Origin: an uncultured Eubacteriales bacterium | GTDB taxonomy: Bacteria > Bacillota > Clostridia > Oscillospirales > CAG-272 | Direction: 5' to 3' | Assembly: GCA_900544985.1 (NCBI GenBank) | Contig: UQXK01000007.1 | Location: 1 to 53,516 of the forward strand | Length of the DNA stretch: 53,516 bases | Shown: in pieces, positions 18,061 to 26,189 of the stretch | Position numbering within the stretch: position 1 is the first letter of the stretch | Layout: every line of letters starts with the position of its first letter | Position numbers and translations under genes: made by a program | Notes under the pieces: generated by a model | Databases searched by the model: none | What the model saw: only the letters and a program-made list of their open reading frames with translations | What the model was told of the DNA's origin: nothing

Positions 18061-18963
18061 ATGAAGCTGAAAAAAACAAAGCCAAAGATACAAAAGACAA
18101 AACTGAAATGGATAAACTTCGCAGCGCTTACAATAGCCGGAATAATAAACGCGTTCGGCGTAACTATATTTCTCTACCCCGTAAACCTCTACGACAGCGG
18201 AATTTCGGGAACGTCAATGCTGCTCGCGCAAATAACGCCCGATTTTCTTGTTCTTTCGTTTTTTCTCATAATATTGAATATACCGATATTTCTGTTCGGT
18301 TTTAAGAAGCAAGGCTGGGTATTTACGATCTACTCTCTTTTCACCGTCGTCATATATTCAATCGTTTCCTATCTTATAACCGATGTATTGCCGATAGACG
18401 TGACGATAGCATCCCCTCTTGCGGGAACGGATCTGCTTCTCTGCGCGCTGTTCGGCGGCGTCCTTTCCGGTATCGGAAGCGGACTTACCATACGTTTCGG
18501 CGGAGCTCTCGACGGAATCGAAGTTTTAGCCGTAATATTCGCGAAAAAGATAGGCGTAACAGTCGGAACTTTCTGCATGATGTACAATGCCGTAATTTAT
18601 ATCATCGCAGGGATCATACTTCACAGCTGGATACTCCCGCTCTATTCGATAGTGACATATTTTGCAAATCTGAAAACGGTAGACTTTATCGTGGAAGGTC
18701 TTGACCGTTCGAAAGCCGCAACCATAATAACCGAAAATCCCGACGAGGTCTGCGCGGCGCTTTCGGAAGAATTCAAATGCGGAATGACAAGGATAGCGGC
18801 ATACGGCGGATTTTCGGGATCCGAGAAAACAATGATATATTTTGTAATAAACAGATTTCAGATCGGCAAAATGAAAGACATCGTCCATAATCTCGACCCC
18901 AGAGCATATATAACGATAAACGAAGTCGCAGACGTATTCAAATCAAACCAACAAAGTATTTAG
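18061..18963 (+). CDS. YitT family membrane protein (DUF161/DUF2179)
   Basis: 300 aa. Five to six helices form two YitT repeats (INAFGVTIFLYPVNLYDSGI and LTIRFGGALDGIEVLAVIFA), followed by the cytoplasmic DUF2179 domain (about 215-295: AATIITENPDEVCAAL, RIAAYGGFSGSEKTMIYFVI). The family is widespread in Firmicutes with no settled function; transport has been suggested. A monocistronic unit with its own promoter and terminator. Confidence 0.9.
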   Translation: MKLKKTKPKIQKTKLKWINFAALTIAGIINAFGVTIFLYPVNLYDSGISGTSMLLAQITPDFLVLSFFLIILNIPIFLFGFKKQGWVFTIYSLFTVVIYSIVSYLITDVLPIDVTIASPLAGTDLLLCALFGGVLSGIGSGLTIRFGGALDGIEVLAVIFAKKIGVTVGTFCMMYNAVIYIIAGIILHSWILPLYSIVTYFANLKTVDFIVEGLDRSKAATIITENPDEVCAALSEEFKCGMTRIAAYGGFSGSEKTMIYFVINRFQIGKMKDIVHNLDPRAYITINEVADVFKSNQQSI

Positions 18964-18974
18964 AATCGAAAAAC

Positions 18975-19010
18975 AAAAATCCTTTCCGTTTTTACGGAAA
19001 GGATTTTTTA
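18975..19010 (+). terminator. Terminator between convergent genes
   Basis: Perfect stem (AAATCCTTTCCGT / ACGGAAAGGATTT) with T-runs on both sides. It serves the YitT gene on the plus strand and can also end the GH27/Zn-ribbon transcript coming from the right. Confidence 0.9.
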
Positions 19011-19014
19011 TTGT

Positions 19015-19206
19015 TTATTTAAAAAGCGTACAACCTATTTCTTTGAAATGTTCTATCTTTTTGTCTATCTCCGCAACGCTTATTTTAAAAGAAGCCGCAA
19101 GACATTCCTTGCACAAAAACTCCTCAGCGCCGCGGTATACAAGACGGCGGTATATAGCTATCTCATCAAATAACAATGATTTTCCGCATTCTTTGCAAAG
19201 AGCCAT
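19015..19206 (-). CDS. Small CxxC zinc-ribbon protein
   Basis: 63 aa with two CxxC pairs (CKEC near 5-8 and CKEC near 32-35), which should bind one zinc ion, and a helical acidic/basic tail. Similar short proteins are common in Clostridia, but I know of no assigned role. It begins one base after the stop codon of the GH27 gene, so its translation is probably coupled to that gene. Possibly a regulator or adaptor; no DNA-binding motif is evident. Confidence 0.75.
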   Translation of the reverse strand: MALCKECGKSLLFDEIAIYRRLVYRGAEEFLCKECLAASFKISVAEIDKKIEHFKEIGCTLFK

Positions 19207-19207
19207 C

Positions 19208-20341
19208 TTAACCGAGCTTTACAAGTTTTGCGCGGAATATACGGCAGTCCATAGCGGGAACCTTTGCTTCGAAATAGTCCTCGTTTACGCCGAGATCTTC
19301 GCCGGACATTACGTCTCTTACTTCCAAACCGTATTTGCAGAGCGGATCAAGTCCTATTTCATAATAAGGAAGCATTATGGTCTGGTCCTTATCGTAAGGA
19401 TTGAAGAAACCGATCGCAAATTCGTTGTTTGCAAGATGACGGAAGCATATAATATTCTCTCTGAATCCGTGATTGTCTCTTATGAACATCGGAGGACGCG
19501 CCTCTTCGTCCTGGTTGATTGCAATAAGCTCTTTGTTGAGCAAAAGTTCCTTTGTTTCGGGAGTCATGTTTCTTATATCGCAACCGATCATAAGAGGAGA
19601 CATGAACATGCACCAAAGAGCGAAATGATATCTGTACTGTGAATCTGTGCAACCATCGTCAACGCCGACATTTCCTTTGCCGCGGAGTCCTACGACAAGC
19701 ATATCTACATCGTTAAAGCAGCCTGCGCCGGAATATCCGAGGTTGGGTATCTGGCTTTCGGAAAGCTTTCTTATAGATTCGAATGTATCAAAAATATCGC
19801 CCGTGGAACGGTACATATCTATTCCGGCAGAACGCGCCCATTTCCATACTTCTTCATTTCCCCAGTTGCAGGCGGAAAAGAGTATATCGCGTCCCGACGC
19901 TTTGAGGGCAAGGGACATACGGTTATAGCTGAGCATAGAGGGATTTGAAGGATGGTAGCAGTTGTCGTACTTCAAAAGGTCAACGCCTACACTTGCAAAA
20001 TATCTTGCGTCATCAAACTCGTGACCGAAGCTTCCGGGATATCCTCCGCAGGTCTTGGGACCGCAGCAGGAATACATTCCGAATTTAAGTCCCTTGGAAT
20101 GAACATAATCGGCTACATATTTCATGCCGTGAGGAAAACACTTACGGTCCGCAACAAGCATACCGTTGCTGTCTCTTTCCATTTCGGACCAGTGGTCGTC
20201 TATTGTGAGATATTCGTATCCCGCGTCAAGCACCCCTTCGTTTACCATAGCGTCGGCTGTTTCGAGTATAACATCCTCGTTTATATTTCCGCCGAAAGTG
20301 TTCCATGAGTTCCAGCCCATGGGTGGTTTTTTTGCCAACAT
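19208..20341 (-). CDS. GH27 alpha-galactosidase (melibiase)
   Basis: 377 aa, the normal size for a bare GH27 catalytic domain plus beta-sandwich. The N-terminus PPMGWNSWNTFG is the family signature. The nucleophile is Asp126 in LLKYDNC and the acid/base is Asp182 in RSTGD. It removes terminal alpha-1,3/1,4/1,6 galactose from oligosaccharides such as melibiose and raffinose. No signal peptide, so cytoplasmic. Its galactose product could feed the Leloir pathway, whose GalT is encoded at 29.8-31.3 kb. A related alpha-N-acetylgalactosaminidase activity cannot be excluded. Confidence 0.92.
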   Translation of the reverse strand: MLAKKPPMGWNSWNTFGGNINEDVILETADAMVNEGVLDAGYEYLTIDDHWSEMERDSNGMLVADRKCFPHGMKYVADYVHSKGLKFGMYSCCGPKTCGGYPGSFGHEFDDARYFASVGVDLLKYDNCYHPSNPSMLSYNRMSLALKASGRDILFSACNWGNEEVWKWARSAGIDMYRSTGDIFDTFESIRKLSESQIPNLGYSGAGCFNDVDMLVVGLRGKGNVGVDDGCTDSQYRYHFALWCMFMSPLMIGCDIRNMTPETKELLLNKELIAINQDEEARPPMFIRDNHGFRENIICFRHLANNEFAIGFFNPYDKDQTIMLPYYEIGLDPLCKYGLEVRDVMSGEDLGVNEDYFEAKVPAMDCRIFRAKLVKLG

Positions 20342-20449
20342 CGTTATTCTCCTTTTTGTAAATACTGAAAGTTTTTATTTTTTATGTGCTTTATACCGTT
20401 TAAACCCCAAAATATAAAACTAAAAAGTATAAAGCAAATATTCAGCGTT

Positions 20450-20478
20450 ATTTTACCTTATTTTAAGACTATTGTCAA
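20450..20478 (-). promoter_or_regulatory. Promoter of the GH27 gene
   Basis: TTGACA (20473-20478), 17 bases, TAAAAT (20450-20455) on the minus strand, about 110 bases before the start codon. Confidence 0.7.
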
Positions 20479-20537
20479 CATAAACAAAAAATAAAAAATA
20501 ACATTTTATTATTTTCTTTAAAATCGTATGAAAACTT

Positions 20538-20577
20538 AAAAGCGGCGTGAAAAAAATCAATTTCACACCGCTTTTTT
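20538..20577 (-). terminator. Terminator of the two-component operon
   Basis: Stem AAAAGCGGCGTGAAA / TTTCACACCGCTTTT with flanking A/T runs, directly after the histidine kinase stop codon. Confidence 0.85.
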
Positions 20578-20578
20578 A

Positions 20579-22609
20579 TCATTTGTTGAGTTTGAAAATT
20601 ATCTCTGTTTTAAATAGGTCTCCGTCTATTTTCAAAACGAACTTTCCGCCTTGAAGTTCAATAAGGCTCTGCGCTATCGAAAGTCCCAGTCCGCTTCCCT
20701 CCGTATTTCTCGAAGCGTCGCCGCGGACAAATCTTTCCATAAGCTCTTCGCTCGAAATATTCAGAGAATTTTTCGATATATTGCTGAAAGTTATAACAAC
20801 ATCTTCTCCGACAACATCTGTTTTGAGGTATACCCTCGTTCCCTCCTGCGAGTATTTGCATATGTTGTTGAAAAGATTGTCAAATACGCGCCAGGTAAGC
20901 CCGCCGTCCGCATATATCACGGGAGATTCCTCGGAGAAGTTCATCACAACTTCAAGACCTTTTTCTTCGAGCTTGTCCTCGTATTCTCCGACAGCCTGCG
21001 AAAGAAGAACGTTTACATCCGTATTCTCAGCATTGACGGTTATGCAACCGGTAGAAGCTTTCGATGCTTCTATTACGTCCTCCGTAAGCTTTTTAAGCCT
21101 GTTAGCCTGTCTTTCTATAACGTCCAGATAATCATTTGCGTTTTCGGAGTTTACGCCTTCTTTTTTCAAAAGAGCCGTGTAATTTATGATAGATGTCAGC
21201 GGAGTCTTTATGTCGTGCGAAACGTTTGTTATAAGCTCCGCTTTCATATGCTCGCTCTTCATCTGCTTCTGAACGGCGTCGGACATTCCGTCGCATATGG
21301 CGTTCAGATCCTCGCCGTGCTTCTTCAAAGACCAAATCATATTGGATGTATCCACTCTGTACGAAAGATCGCCCTTTGCCATTTCTCCCGCTGCACGCTG
21401 CAATTTCCTCAATGATACAACCGTATAAATAAGAGCGAGGGCAAGAACAAATTTCTCAATCACCCAGAATAATCCGTATGTGCTCATATTCGCGGACAAA
21501 AAGATAAGTTCGACAATGCTTACAAGAAGAAATACAATAAAAGCTTTCCAGCAAAGAGGCAAATTTCTGCAAACATACTTTATTCCGCGCCATATAAAAG
21601 AGCATAACTTCTTCAACATTTTGAAAACGAAATATATAAGCGTATTTCTGTACCATCTCGGTCCCTTTGCGCGCGCGGACAATGTGACGATGCATGAAAA
21701 GAATATTATAAGACATATCGGGAATGCAACGGCGAAAATCACAAAGTTTTTGGATTCGGCGCTGAGCTCAATTCCAAAGAAAATAATAAGCGCTGAAATT
21801 CCGAGATAGATATCGTAAGGTATCTTGTCGACAAGCATCAGCTTCACGCCGTCAACACCCGTGACGCGCCCCGCTCCGACACATAGGAATACAACCAAAA
21901 TAATGCAAAGTATCGAGGTAATCACTCCGACGGCTATAAGAGCGTATCTCGCATTTATCATAAAATCAAGCGTTTTCATGCAGTAATAGTATCTGTCTTT
22001 TGCAACGAGATTTTCTCTGAGGTACGCTTTTACCGAGACTTCTTTCTGCTCTCTTCGGCTATATGAAATCGTGACCTCGTACTTGACGTCAAGTTCATCT
22101 CCCACTTCCCCGATCTGCTCTATTCCGTGAGAGACAACATCGTATTTCGCAGACATATCGCTGTAATAGTTCATCGCATCTTTATACGTATCGAACATCT
22201 GTGAAATCGATTCTCTTTCTTCGTAGAGAAGCACACTGTCCGTATATTCGAATTTCATCTGGTACGGGTCGTCGGAGCCGTTGTCTATTATAATATTGCC
22301 GTCTTTGTCGGTCACAACAAAGTAAATATTGCTGTTTTCCTTGCTGTACGTTTCTTTGTAACCGTAATTTTTTATTTTCTGTCCGTCGTTGGAGAGAACG
22401 GCGGCGGTATAATAATATATGCACTCCGAATCGAATTTGTATAAATCTTCGAGCACTATATTTTTAAGCCTCCACCCGCCGTCCCAGTACGCGTTTGTCC
22501 CCACCATTATAAGGCAGGACGCCACCGTTGCCGACAGTATCAGAGAGAAAAATATAAGCAGTATCCACGCGACTATTTTCGCGGCAAGATTTTTAGAAAG
22601 TTTTTTCAT
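20579..22609 (-). CDS. Multi-TM sensor histidine kinase
   Basis: 676 aa from the ATG at 22609, which overlaps the response regulator stop as ATGA (an ATG nine bases earlier is possible). TM1 (about 10-32) precedes an extracellular domain (about 35-205), then about five further helices (to ~395), a short HAMP-like linker, the dimerisation domain with the phosphorylated His in NVSHDIKTPLTS, and the ATPase domain (N box FDNLFNNICKYS, G box EGSGLGLS). The extra helices make it longer than VanS- or PhoR-like kinases. It should phosphorylate the regulator encoded just upstream. Signal unknown. Confidence 0.9.
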   Translation of the reverse strand: MKKLSKNLAAKIVAWILLIFFSLILSATVASCLIMVGTNAYWDGGWRLKNIVLEDLYKFDSECIYYYTAAVLSNDGQKIKNYGYKETYSKENSNIYFVVTDKDGNIIIDNGSDDPYQMKFEYTDSVLLYEERESISQMFDTYKDAMNYYSDMSAKYDVVSHGIEQIGEVGDELDVKYEVTISYSRREQKEVSVKAYLRENLVAKDRYYYCMKTLDFMINARYALIAVGVITSILCIILVVFLCVGAGRVTGVDGVKLMLVDKIPYDIYLGISALIIFFGIELSAESKNFVIFAVAFPICLIIFFSCIVTLSARAKGPRWYRNTLIYFVFKMLKKLCSFIWRGIKYVCRNLPLCWKAFIVFLLVSIVELIFLSANMSTYGLFWVIEKFVLALALIYTVVSLRKLQRAAGEMAKGDLSYRVDTSNMIWSLKKHGEDLNAICDGMSDAVQKQMKSEHMKAELITNVSHDIKTPLTSIINYTALLKKEGVNSENANDYLDVIERQANRLKKLTEDVIEASKASTGCITVNAENTDVNVLLSQAVGEYEDKLEEKGLEVVMNFSEESPVIYADGGLTWRVFDNLFNNICKYSQEGTRVYLKTDVVGEDVVITFSNISKNSLNISSEELMERFVRGDASRNTEGSGLGLSIAQSLIELQGGKFVLKIDGDLFKTEIIFKLNK

Positions 22610-23304
22610 TCCGCACATCCCTTATCTATCTTATACCCCTGCCCCCAGACTACTTTTATGTATCTCGGCTCGGCAGGATTTATTTCCAGTTTCTCCCGCA
22701 GGTGGCGTATATGCACGGCAACGGAATTTTCCGCGTTTATGGGATTTTCTCCCCATACTCTTTTGTATATCTCTTTCGGAGAAAATACCGTTCCCGCATT
22801 CTGCATAAACAGCTTTAATATATCGTACTCTCTCGGTGTAAGCGATACCGCGTCCCCGTCGAGATAAACTGTCTTTTCGTTGTCGTCGATAGTGATACCG
22901 CCGATAATTATTCTCGAAGGTTTTATCTCTCCGCCTCCGAGCTGTATATAGCGTCTGATATTGGATCTTACTCTTGCCATTACTTCGACGGGATTGAAAG
23001 GTTTTGTAACATAATCGTCGGCGCCGATATTAAGCCCCAGAATCTTGTCCGTATCCTCTGATTTTGCCGTAAGCAATATAACGGGAACATTCGATATCTC
23101 GCGTATTTTCGTTATTGCGGTTATCCCGTCCATCTCCGGCATCATTATGTCGAGAAGGACAAGATGGATATCCTCTTTATTTACTATGTCGAGCGCATTT
23201 CGCCCGTTGTACGCTTCAAATACTCTGTACCCTTCCGCGGAAAGATATATTTTCAGCGCGCTCACAATATCTTTTTCGTCGTCGCAAACAAGAATGTTAT
23301 ACAT
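22606..23304 (-). CDS. OmpR/PhoB-type response regulator
   Basis: 232 aa from the ATG at 23304, which has GAGGAG just upstream. Receiver domain 1-115 with acidic pocket DDE, phosphoacceptor Asp in VLLDIMMPEMDG, Thr in LLTAKS and Lys in YVTKPF. The C-terminal winged helix (SLTPREYDILKLFMQN, VAVHIRHLREKL) binds DNA. Partner of the adjacent kinase by 4-base overlap. The region right upstream, where its promoter should be, is filled by three ~100-bp repeats. Targets unknown. Confidence 0.95.
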   Translation of the reverse strand: MYNILVCDDEKDIVSALKIYLSAEGYRVFEAYNGRNALDIVNKEDIHLVLLDIMMPEMDGITAITKIREISNVPVILLTAKSEDTDKILGLNIGADDYVTKPFNPVEVMARVRSNIRRYIQLGGGEIKPSRIIIGGITIDDNEKTVYLDGDAVSLTPREYDILKLFMQNAGTVFSPKEIYKRVWGENPINAENSVAVHIRHLREKLEINPAEPRYIKVVWGQGYKIDKGCAE

Positions 23305-23330
23305 ACTCTCTCCTCTTAAATCCAAATGAA

Positions 23331-23625
23331 TTGCGGCGGGTCGCCGCCTCCGGTAAATCAATCTTATCGATCTTTTTAAATCTCAATATATCCGGACACA
23401 AAATTTGTCCTACACGGCTTTTTTGCAATATTGCGGCGGGTCGCCGCTGCCGGCAAATCAATAATCATCGTTTTTTCAAAGCTCAATATAGCCGAACGCA
23501 AAATTTGTTTCGCACAGCTTCATGCGATATTGCGGCGGGTCGCCGCTATCTGTCAATCCAAATAATCATCGCTTTTACAATATCTTCACATCGCAAAACA
23601 TCAAAATCCGTTCCGCTGAACTTTA
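23331..23625. repeat. Three tandem ~100-bp repeats with palindromic core
   Basis: Units start near 23331, 23431 and 23530. Each begins ATTGCGGCGGGTCGCCGC, with the 15-base hairpin GCGGCG-GGT-CGCCGC at 23333-23347, 23433-23447 and 23532-23546 (periods 100 and 99). The rest of the unit is conserved more loosely (AATCAATAATCATCG, CTCAATATA, CAAAATTTG). A further diverged copy is at 35804-35880. They fill the gap between the GT2 stop and the response regulator start. Confidence 0.85.
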
Positions 23626-23657
23626 TATGATTATAAAAATAGGGGCGGATCGCATTT

Positions 23658-24917
23658 TTACGATTCCGCCTCTACTACGGTCTCGGTCGGGACGGAAGAG
23701 GCCGCTTTGTGATGAGTTATAGGTTTCCATGTTACCTTTCTCTTAAAGAACGCAACAAAAGTTATCGGAATATAAGTGAACATAAACAGCGGGAATGTGA
23801 AAGTATATAAAATTTTCTTCCACGGCTTTACATATATCATCTTCCATTCCGTTATTACTGTTATAAGCCCGACGGCAAAAACAACAAAGTACATCCAGCA
23901 GAAGCTTCTCAAAACAACATTCACGGCATACGCGGTATTTCCGCTCTTTATTCCCATGATAAACAAAACTATATTAGAAATGATGTTTACTATCGTAAGT
24001 ATCGCCGCAGGCATAATGTTCATGGACATATCAAAACAAGAGAAGCTTCCTTTGAATACGCCTTTTACAAGCTTTCCTCCGTATTTTTTAAACACCTGCA
24101 AAAATCCGCACGCCCATCTGAGTCTCTGTCTCCAAGACTGACGGAAAGTCGTGGGCTGTTCATCGTAAAGCACGGCGTCTTTTGCCATGCCTATTTTGTA
24201 TCCCTGCAATATGTGGTGCACGGAAAATTCTATATCCTCGGTAAGAAGATGGAATGGCCAATGTCCCTGCTCTTCAAGTACCTTTCTGCTGAACATAAAT
24301 CCCGTTCCCGAAACGGCGCAGCTCGATCCGACAAGCATTCTCGAATAATTGAGATATACGGATTCGCGCAAGAACCACAAAGCGTATCCTGCGGATATCC
24401 AGTTCTGACCGAAATTTTTGGAATTGCGGTAACTTGTGACTATATCGTAACCGTTGCAAAAAACACGATTCATATTCTCGATATAGTCTTCTTTCAAAAG
24501 GTTGTCCGCATCAAAAACAATATATCCGTCAAAGCCCTCTGGATAATCCCTTGAAATATTTTCGAGAAGCTGATTAAGCGCATAGCCCTTTCCGATAAGT
24601 TTTGTATTATGTCTCTCGTAAACGACGGCACCGGCGCGTCTTGAAAACTCTGCCGTTTTGTCGTCGCAGTTGTCCGCCATAACAAAAACCGTCAGAAGTT
24701 CCTTGTTATACGTCTGTTTCCAAATACAATCTATGAGGTCTGTTATTACATTTTCTTCGTTTCTTGCACATATAAGAATAGCAAGTTTGTTCTGCTTTAT
24801 TTCCCCTTTAAATTTTTTCTTTTTTAAAAACGGTATTGGCACATAAACAAACTGATAAAAATAACACACAAAAAAAAGAATCGCAATAACAGTATTAACG
24901 ATTTCCAGAACTCTCAT
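23658..24917 (-). CDS. Membrane-bound GT2 family glycosyltransferase
   Basis: 419 aa from the ATG at 24917 with GGAGATT upstream (a TTG at 24947 is less likely). TM1 (about 5-27), GT-A domain, then four C-terminal helices. Catalytic motifs of processive GT2 enzymes are present: NDP-sugar Asp in MADNCDD, DxD as VFDADN, the base in LLTEDIEF and QRLRW (Q-x-x-R-W). This fits synthesis of a surface polysaccharide across the membrane, as for cellulose- or hyaluronan-synthase relatives. No partner genes for export or modification adjoin it, so the polymer is unknown. The tail carries charged residues only. Confidence 0.88.
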   Translation of the reverse strand: MRVLEIVNTVIAILFFVCYFYQFVYVPIPFLKKKKFKGEIKQNKLAILICARNEENVITDLIDCIWKQTYNKELLTVFVMADNCDDKTAEFSRRAGAVVYERHNTKLIGKGYALNQLLENISRDYPEGFDGYIVFDADNLLKEDYIENMNRVFCNGYDIVTSYRNSKNFGQNWISAGYALWFLRESVYLNYSRMLVGSSCAVSGTGFMFSRKVLEEQGHWPFHLLTEDIEFSVHHILQGYKIGMAKDAVLYDEQPTTFRQSWRQRLRWACGFLQVFKKYGGKLVKGVFKGSFSCFDMSMNIMPAAILTIVNIISNIVLFIMGIKSGNTAYAVNVVLRSFCWMYFVVFAVGLITVITEWKMIYVKPWKKILYTFTFPLFMFTYIPITFVAFFKRKVTWKPITHHKAASSVPTETVVEAES

Positions 24918-25331
24918 TTCAATCTCCCGATAACTTCTGTTTTTCAAATTTCACATGCTCATAACAAAAGCCTGTGACAAAAATTTTTTAACGACTGTTT
25001 TTCAACACAAACAAAATTCAGATTGCGGAATATCAAAGATGGACAAATTTGCATTCCAAACGGCAAGTCCTTCTTTTCTTCATACAAAAGCCGTGAGCAC
25101 GTTTTAATTTTTTAAAGTCCGGTGCTCCATTATCGAAAAACACAAAAGCAAACATTATAAAAAGCCGAACAAAGGATATTTTTCATACAAAATCCATTAT
25201 GACCAAATCTGTTCAGCTTTTCTTTATATGGCTATATTATAACTCTCATGTTCTTAATAAACAAGCCTTCAATATATTAAGAATTCCTTAACAAGCAAAA
25301 ATCGTACGAAATGATACGACATAAAGATTTA
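24918..25331. other. Intergenic region without recognised gene
   Basis: 414 bases, AT-rich, between the GT2 start and the pyridoxal kinase stop. A wide inverted repeat AAAAGC-GAACA / TGTTC-GCTTTT (25159-25170, 25210-25221) ends in T-runs on the minus strand and may terminate the galT-ABC-kinase operon. A second repeat CTTAATA/TATTAAG is near 25254-25282. No convincing GT2 promoter or RNA gene was found. Confidence 0.5.
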
Positions 25332-26171
25332 TTATTTGTCCATTCTCGACACAAGATAAGGAATTTCCTCTTCGAAGTTCACGCCGTATTTTCTTTCCTG
25401 CGGATTGCCAAGCGTCGCTTTTATGCACTCAACGGTAAAATCAGTCGCTATTTTAAGCGAATCTCCCACGCTTCTCTCTCTCATGAGAGCGCCGAGGAAG
25501 GTCGATGCAAAAACGTCTCCCGTGCCGTGAAAGCTTTCGGGTATTCTCTCTCTAAAATAAGAGAAATACTCGCCGCTCTCGGAATCATATGACATAACGC
25601 CGAGCTTGTCTTTTTCAAAGCTGACGCCTGTGATAACGGCGGTCTTGCAGCCGAGAGCCGTGAGCTTTTTAAGCATACCCTTTATATATTCCTCGTCATA
25701 TCCTTCGGCGACATACTCTTCTCCGAGCATAAAAGACGCCTCTGTCAAGTTGGGTACTATTATATCCGCAACGGAGCAGAGCGTCGCCATTTCGAGCGCG
25801 AACGATTTTTCAAATCCTGTATACATACGTCCGCCGTCCGCCATAGCGGGATCTACAAGAACAAGTGTATTATCCCCTTTGAATTTCGATATAAGGTCCT
25901 TTGTAAGTGCTATCTGACGCGCAGAACCGAGATATCCCGTGTAGACCGCGTCAAAATCCATATTTTCTTTTTTCCAATGAGCGACTATCGGCTCTATTTC
26001 ATCTGTAAGGTCGCAAAAAGTAAATCCTTTGAACATCGTATGGGTGGAGAGGACGGCGGTAGGAAGTACCGCCGCCTCCGTTCCCATAGCGGATATTATA
26101 GGTAAAGCGACCGTGAGCGAGCATTTTCCCACACAGGAAATATCCTGCACCGTAACTATTCTTTTCATCAT
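25332..26171 (-). CDS. pdxY: Pyridoxal/pyridoxamine kinase
   Basis: 279 aa, ribokinase fold. It begins VTVQDISCVGKCSLTVALP as in PdxK/PdxY proteins, has VDPAMADGGRMY, PNLTEASFMLG and the anion hole GTGDVFAS with the catalytic Asp. It phosphorylates B6 vitamers to form or salvage pyridoxal 5'-phosphate. PdxY versus PdxK naming cannot be settled from sequence alone. It is the last gene of the minus-strand run, 18 bases after the ABC gene. Confidence 0.85.
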   Translation of the reverse strand: MMKRIVTVQDISCVGKCSLTVALPIISAMGTEAAVLPTAVLSTHTMFKGFTFCDLTDEIEPIVAHWKKENMDFDAVYTGYLGSARQIALTKDLISKFKGDNTLVLVDPAMADGGRMYTGFEKSFALEMATLCSVADIIVPNLTEASFMLGEEYVAEGYDEEYIKGMLKKLTALGCKTAVITGVSFEKDKLGVMSYDSESGEYFSYFRERIPESFHGTGDVFASTFLGALMRERSVGDSLKIATDFTVECIKATLGNPQERKYGVNFEEEIPYLVSRMDK

Positions 26172-26189
26172 TTTACCTCTTTAATCATT

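Noticed and set aside
23331..23625. CRISPR-like array (regularly spaced repeats)
   Set aside because: Only three units, period near 100 bp, and the sequence between the palindromes is itself conserved rather than unique; no cas genes nearby.
24948..25331. 6S or SRP RNA gene in the 400-base gap
   Set aside because: No matching conserved cores, no long-range closing stem, and strong AT richness.
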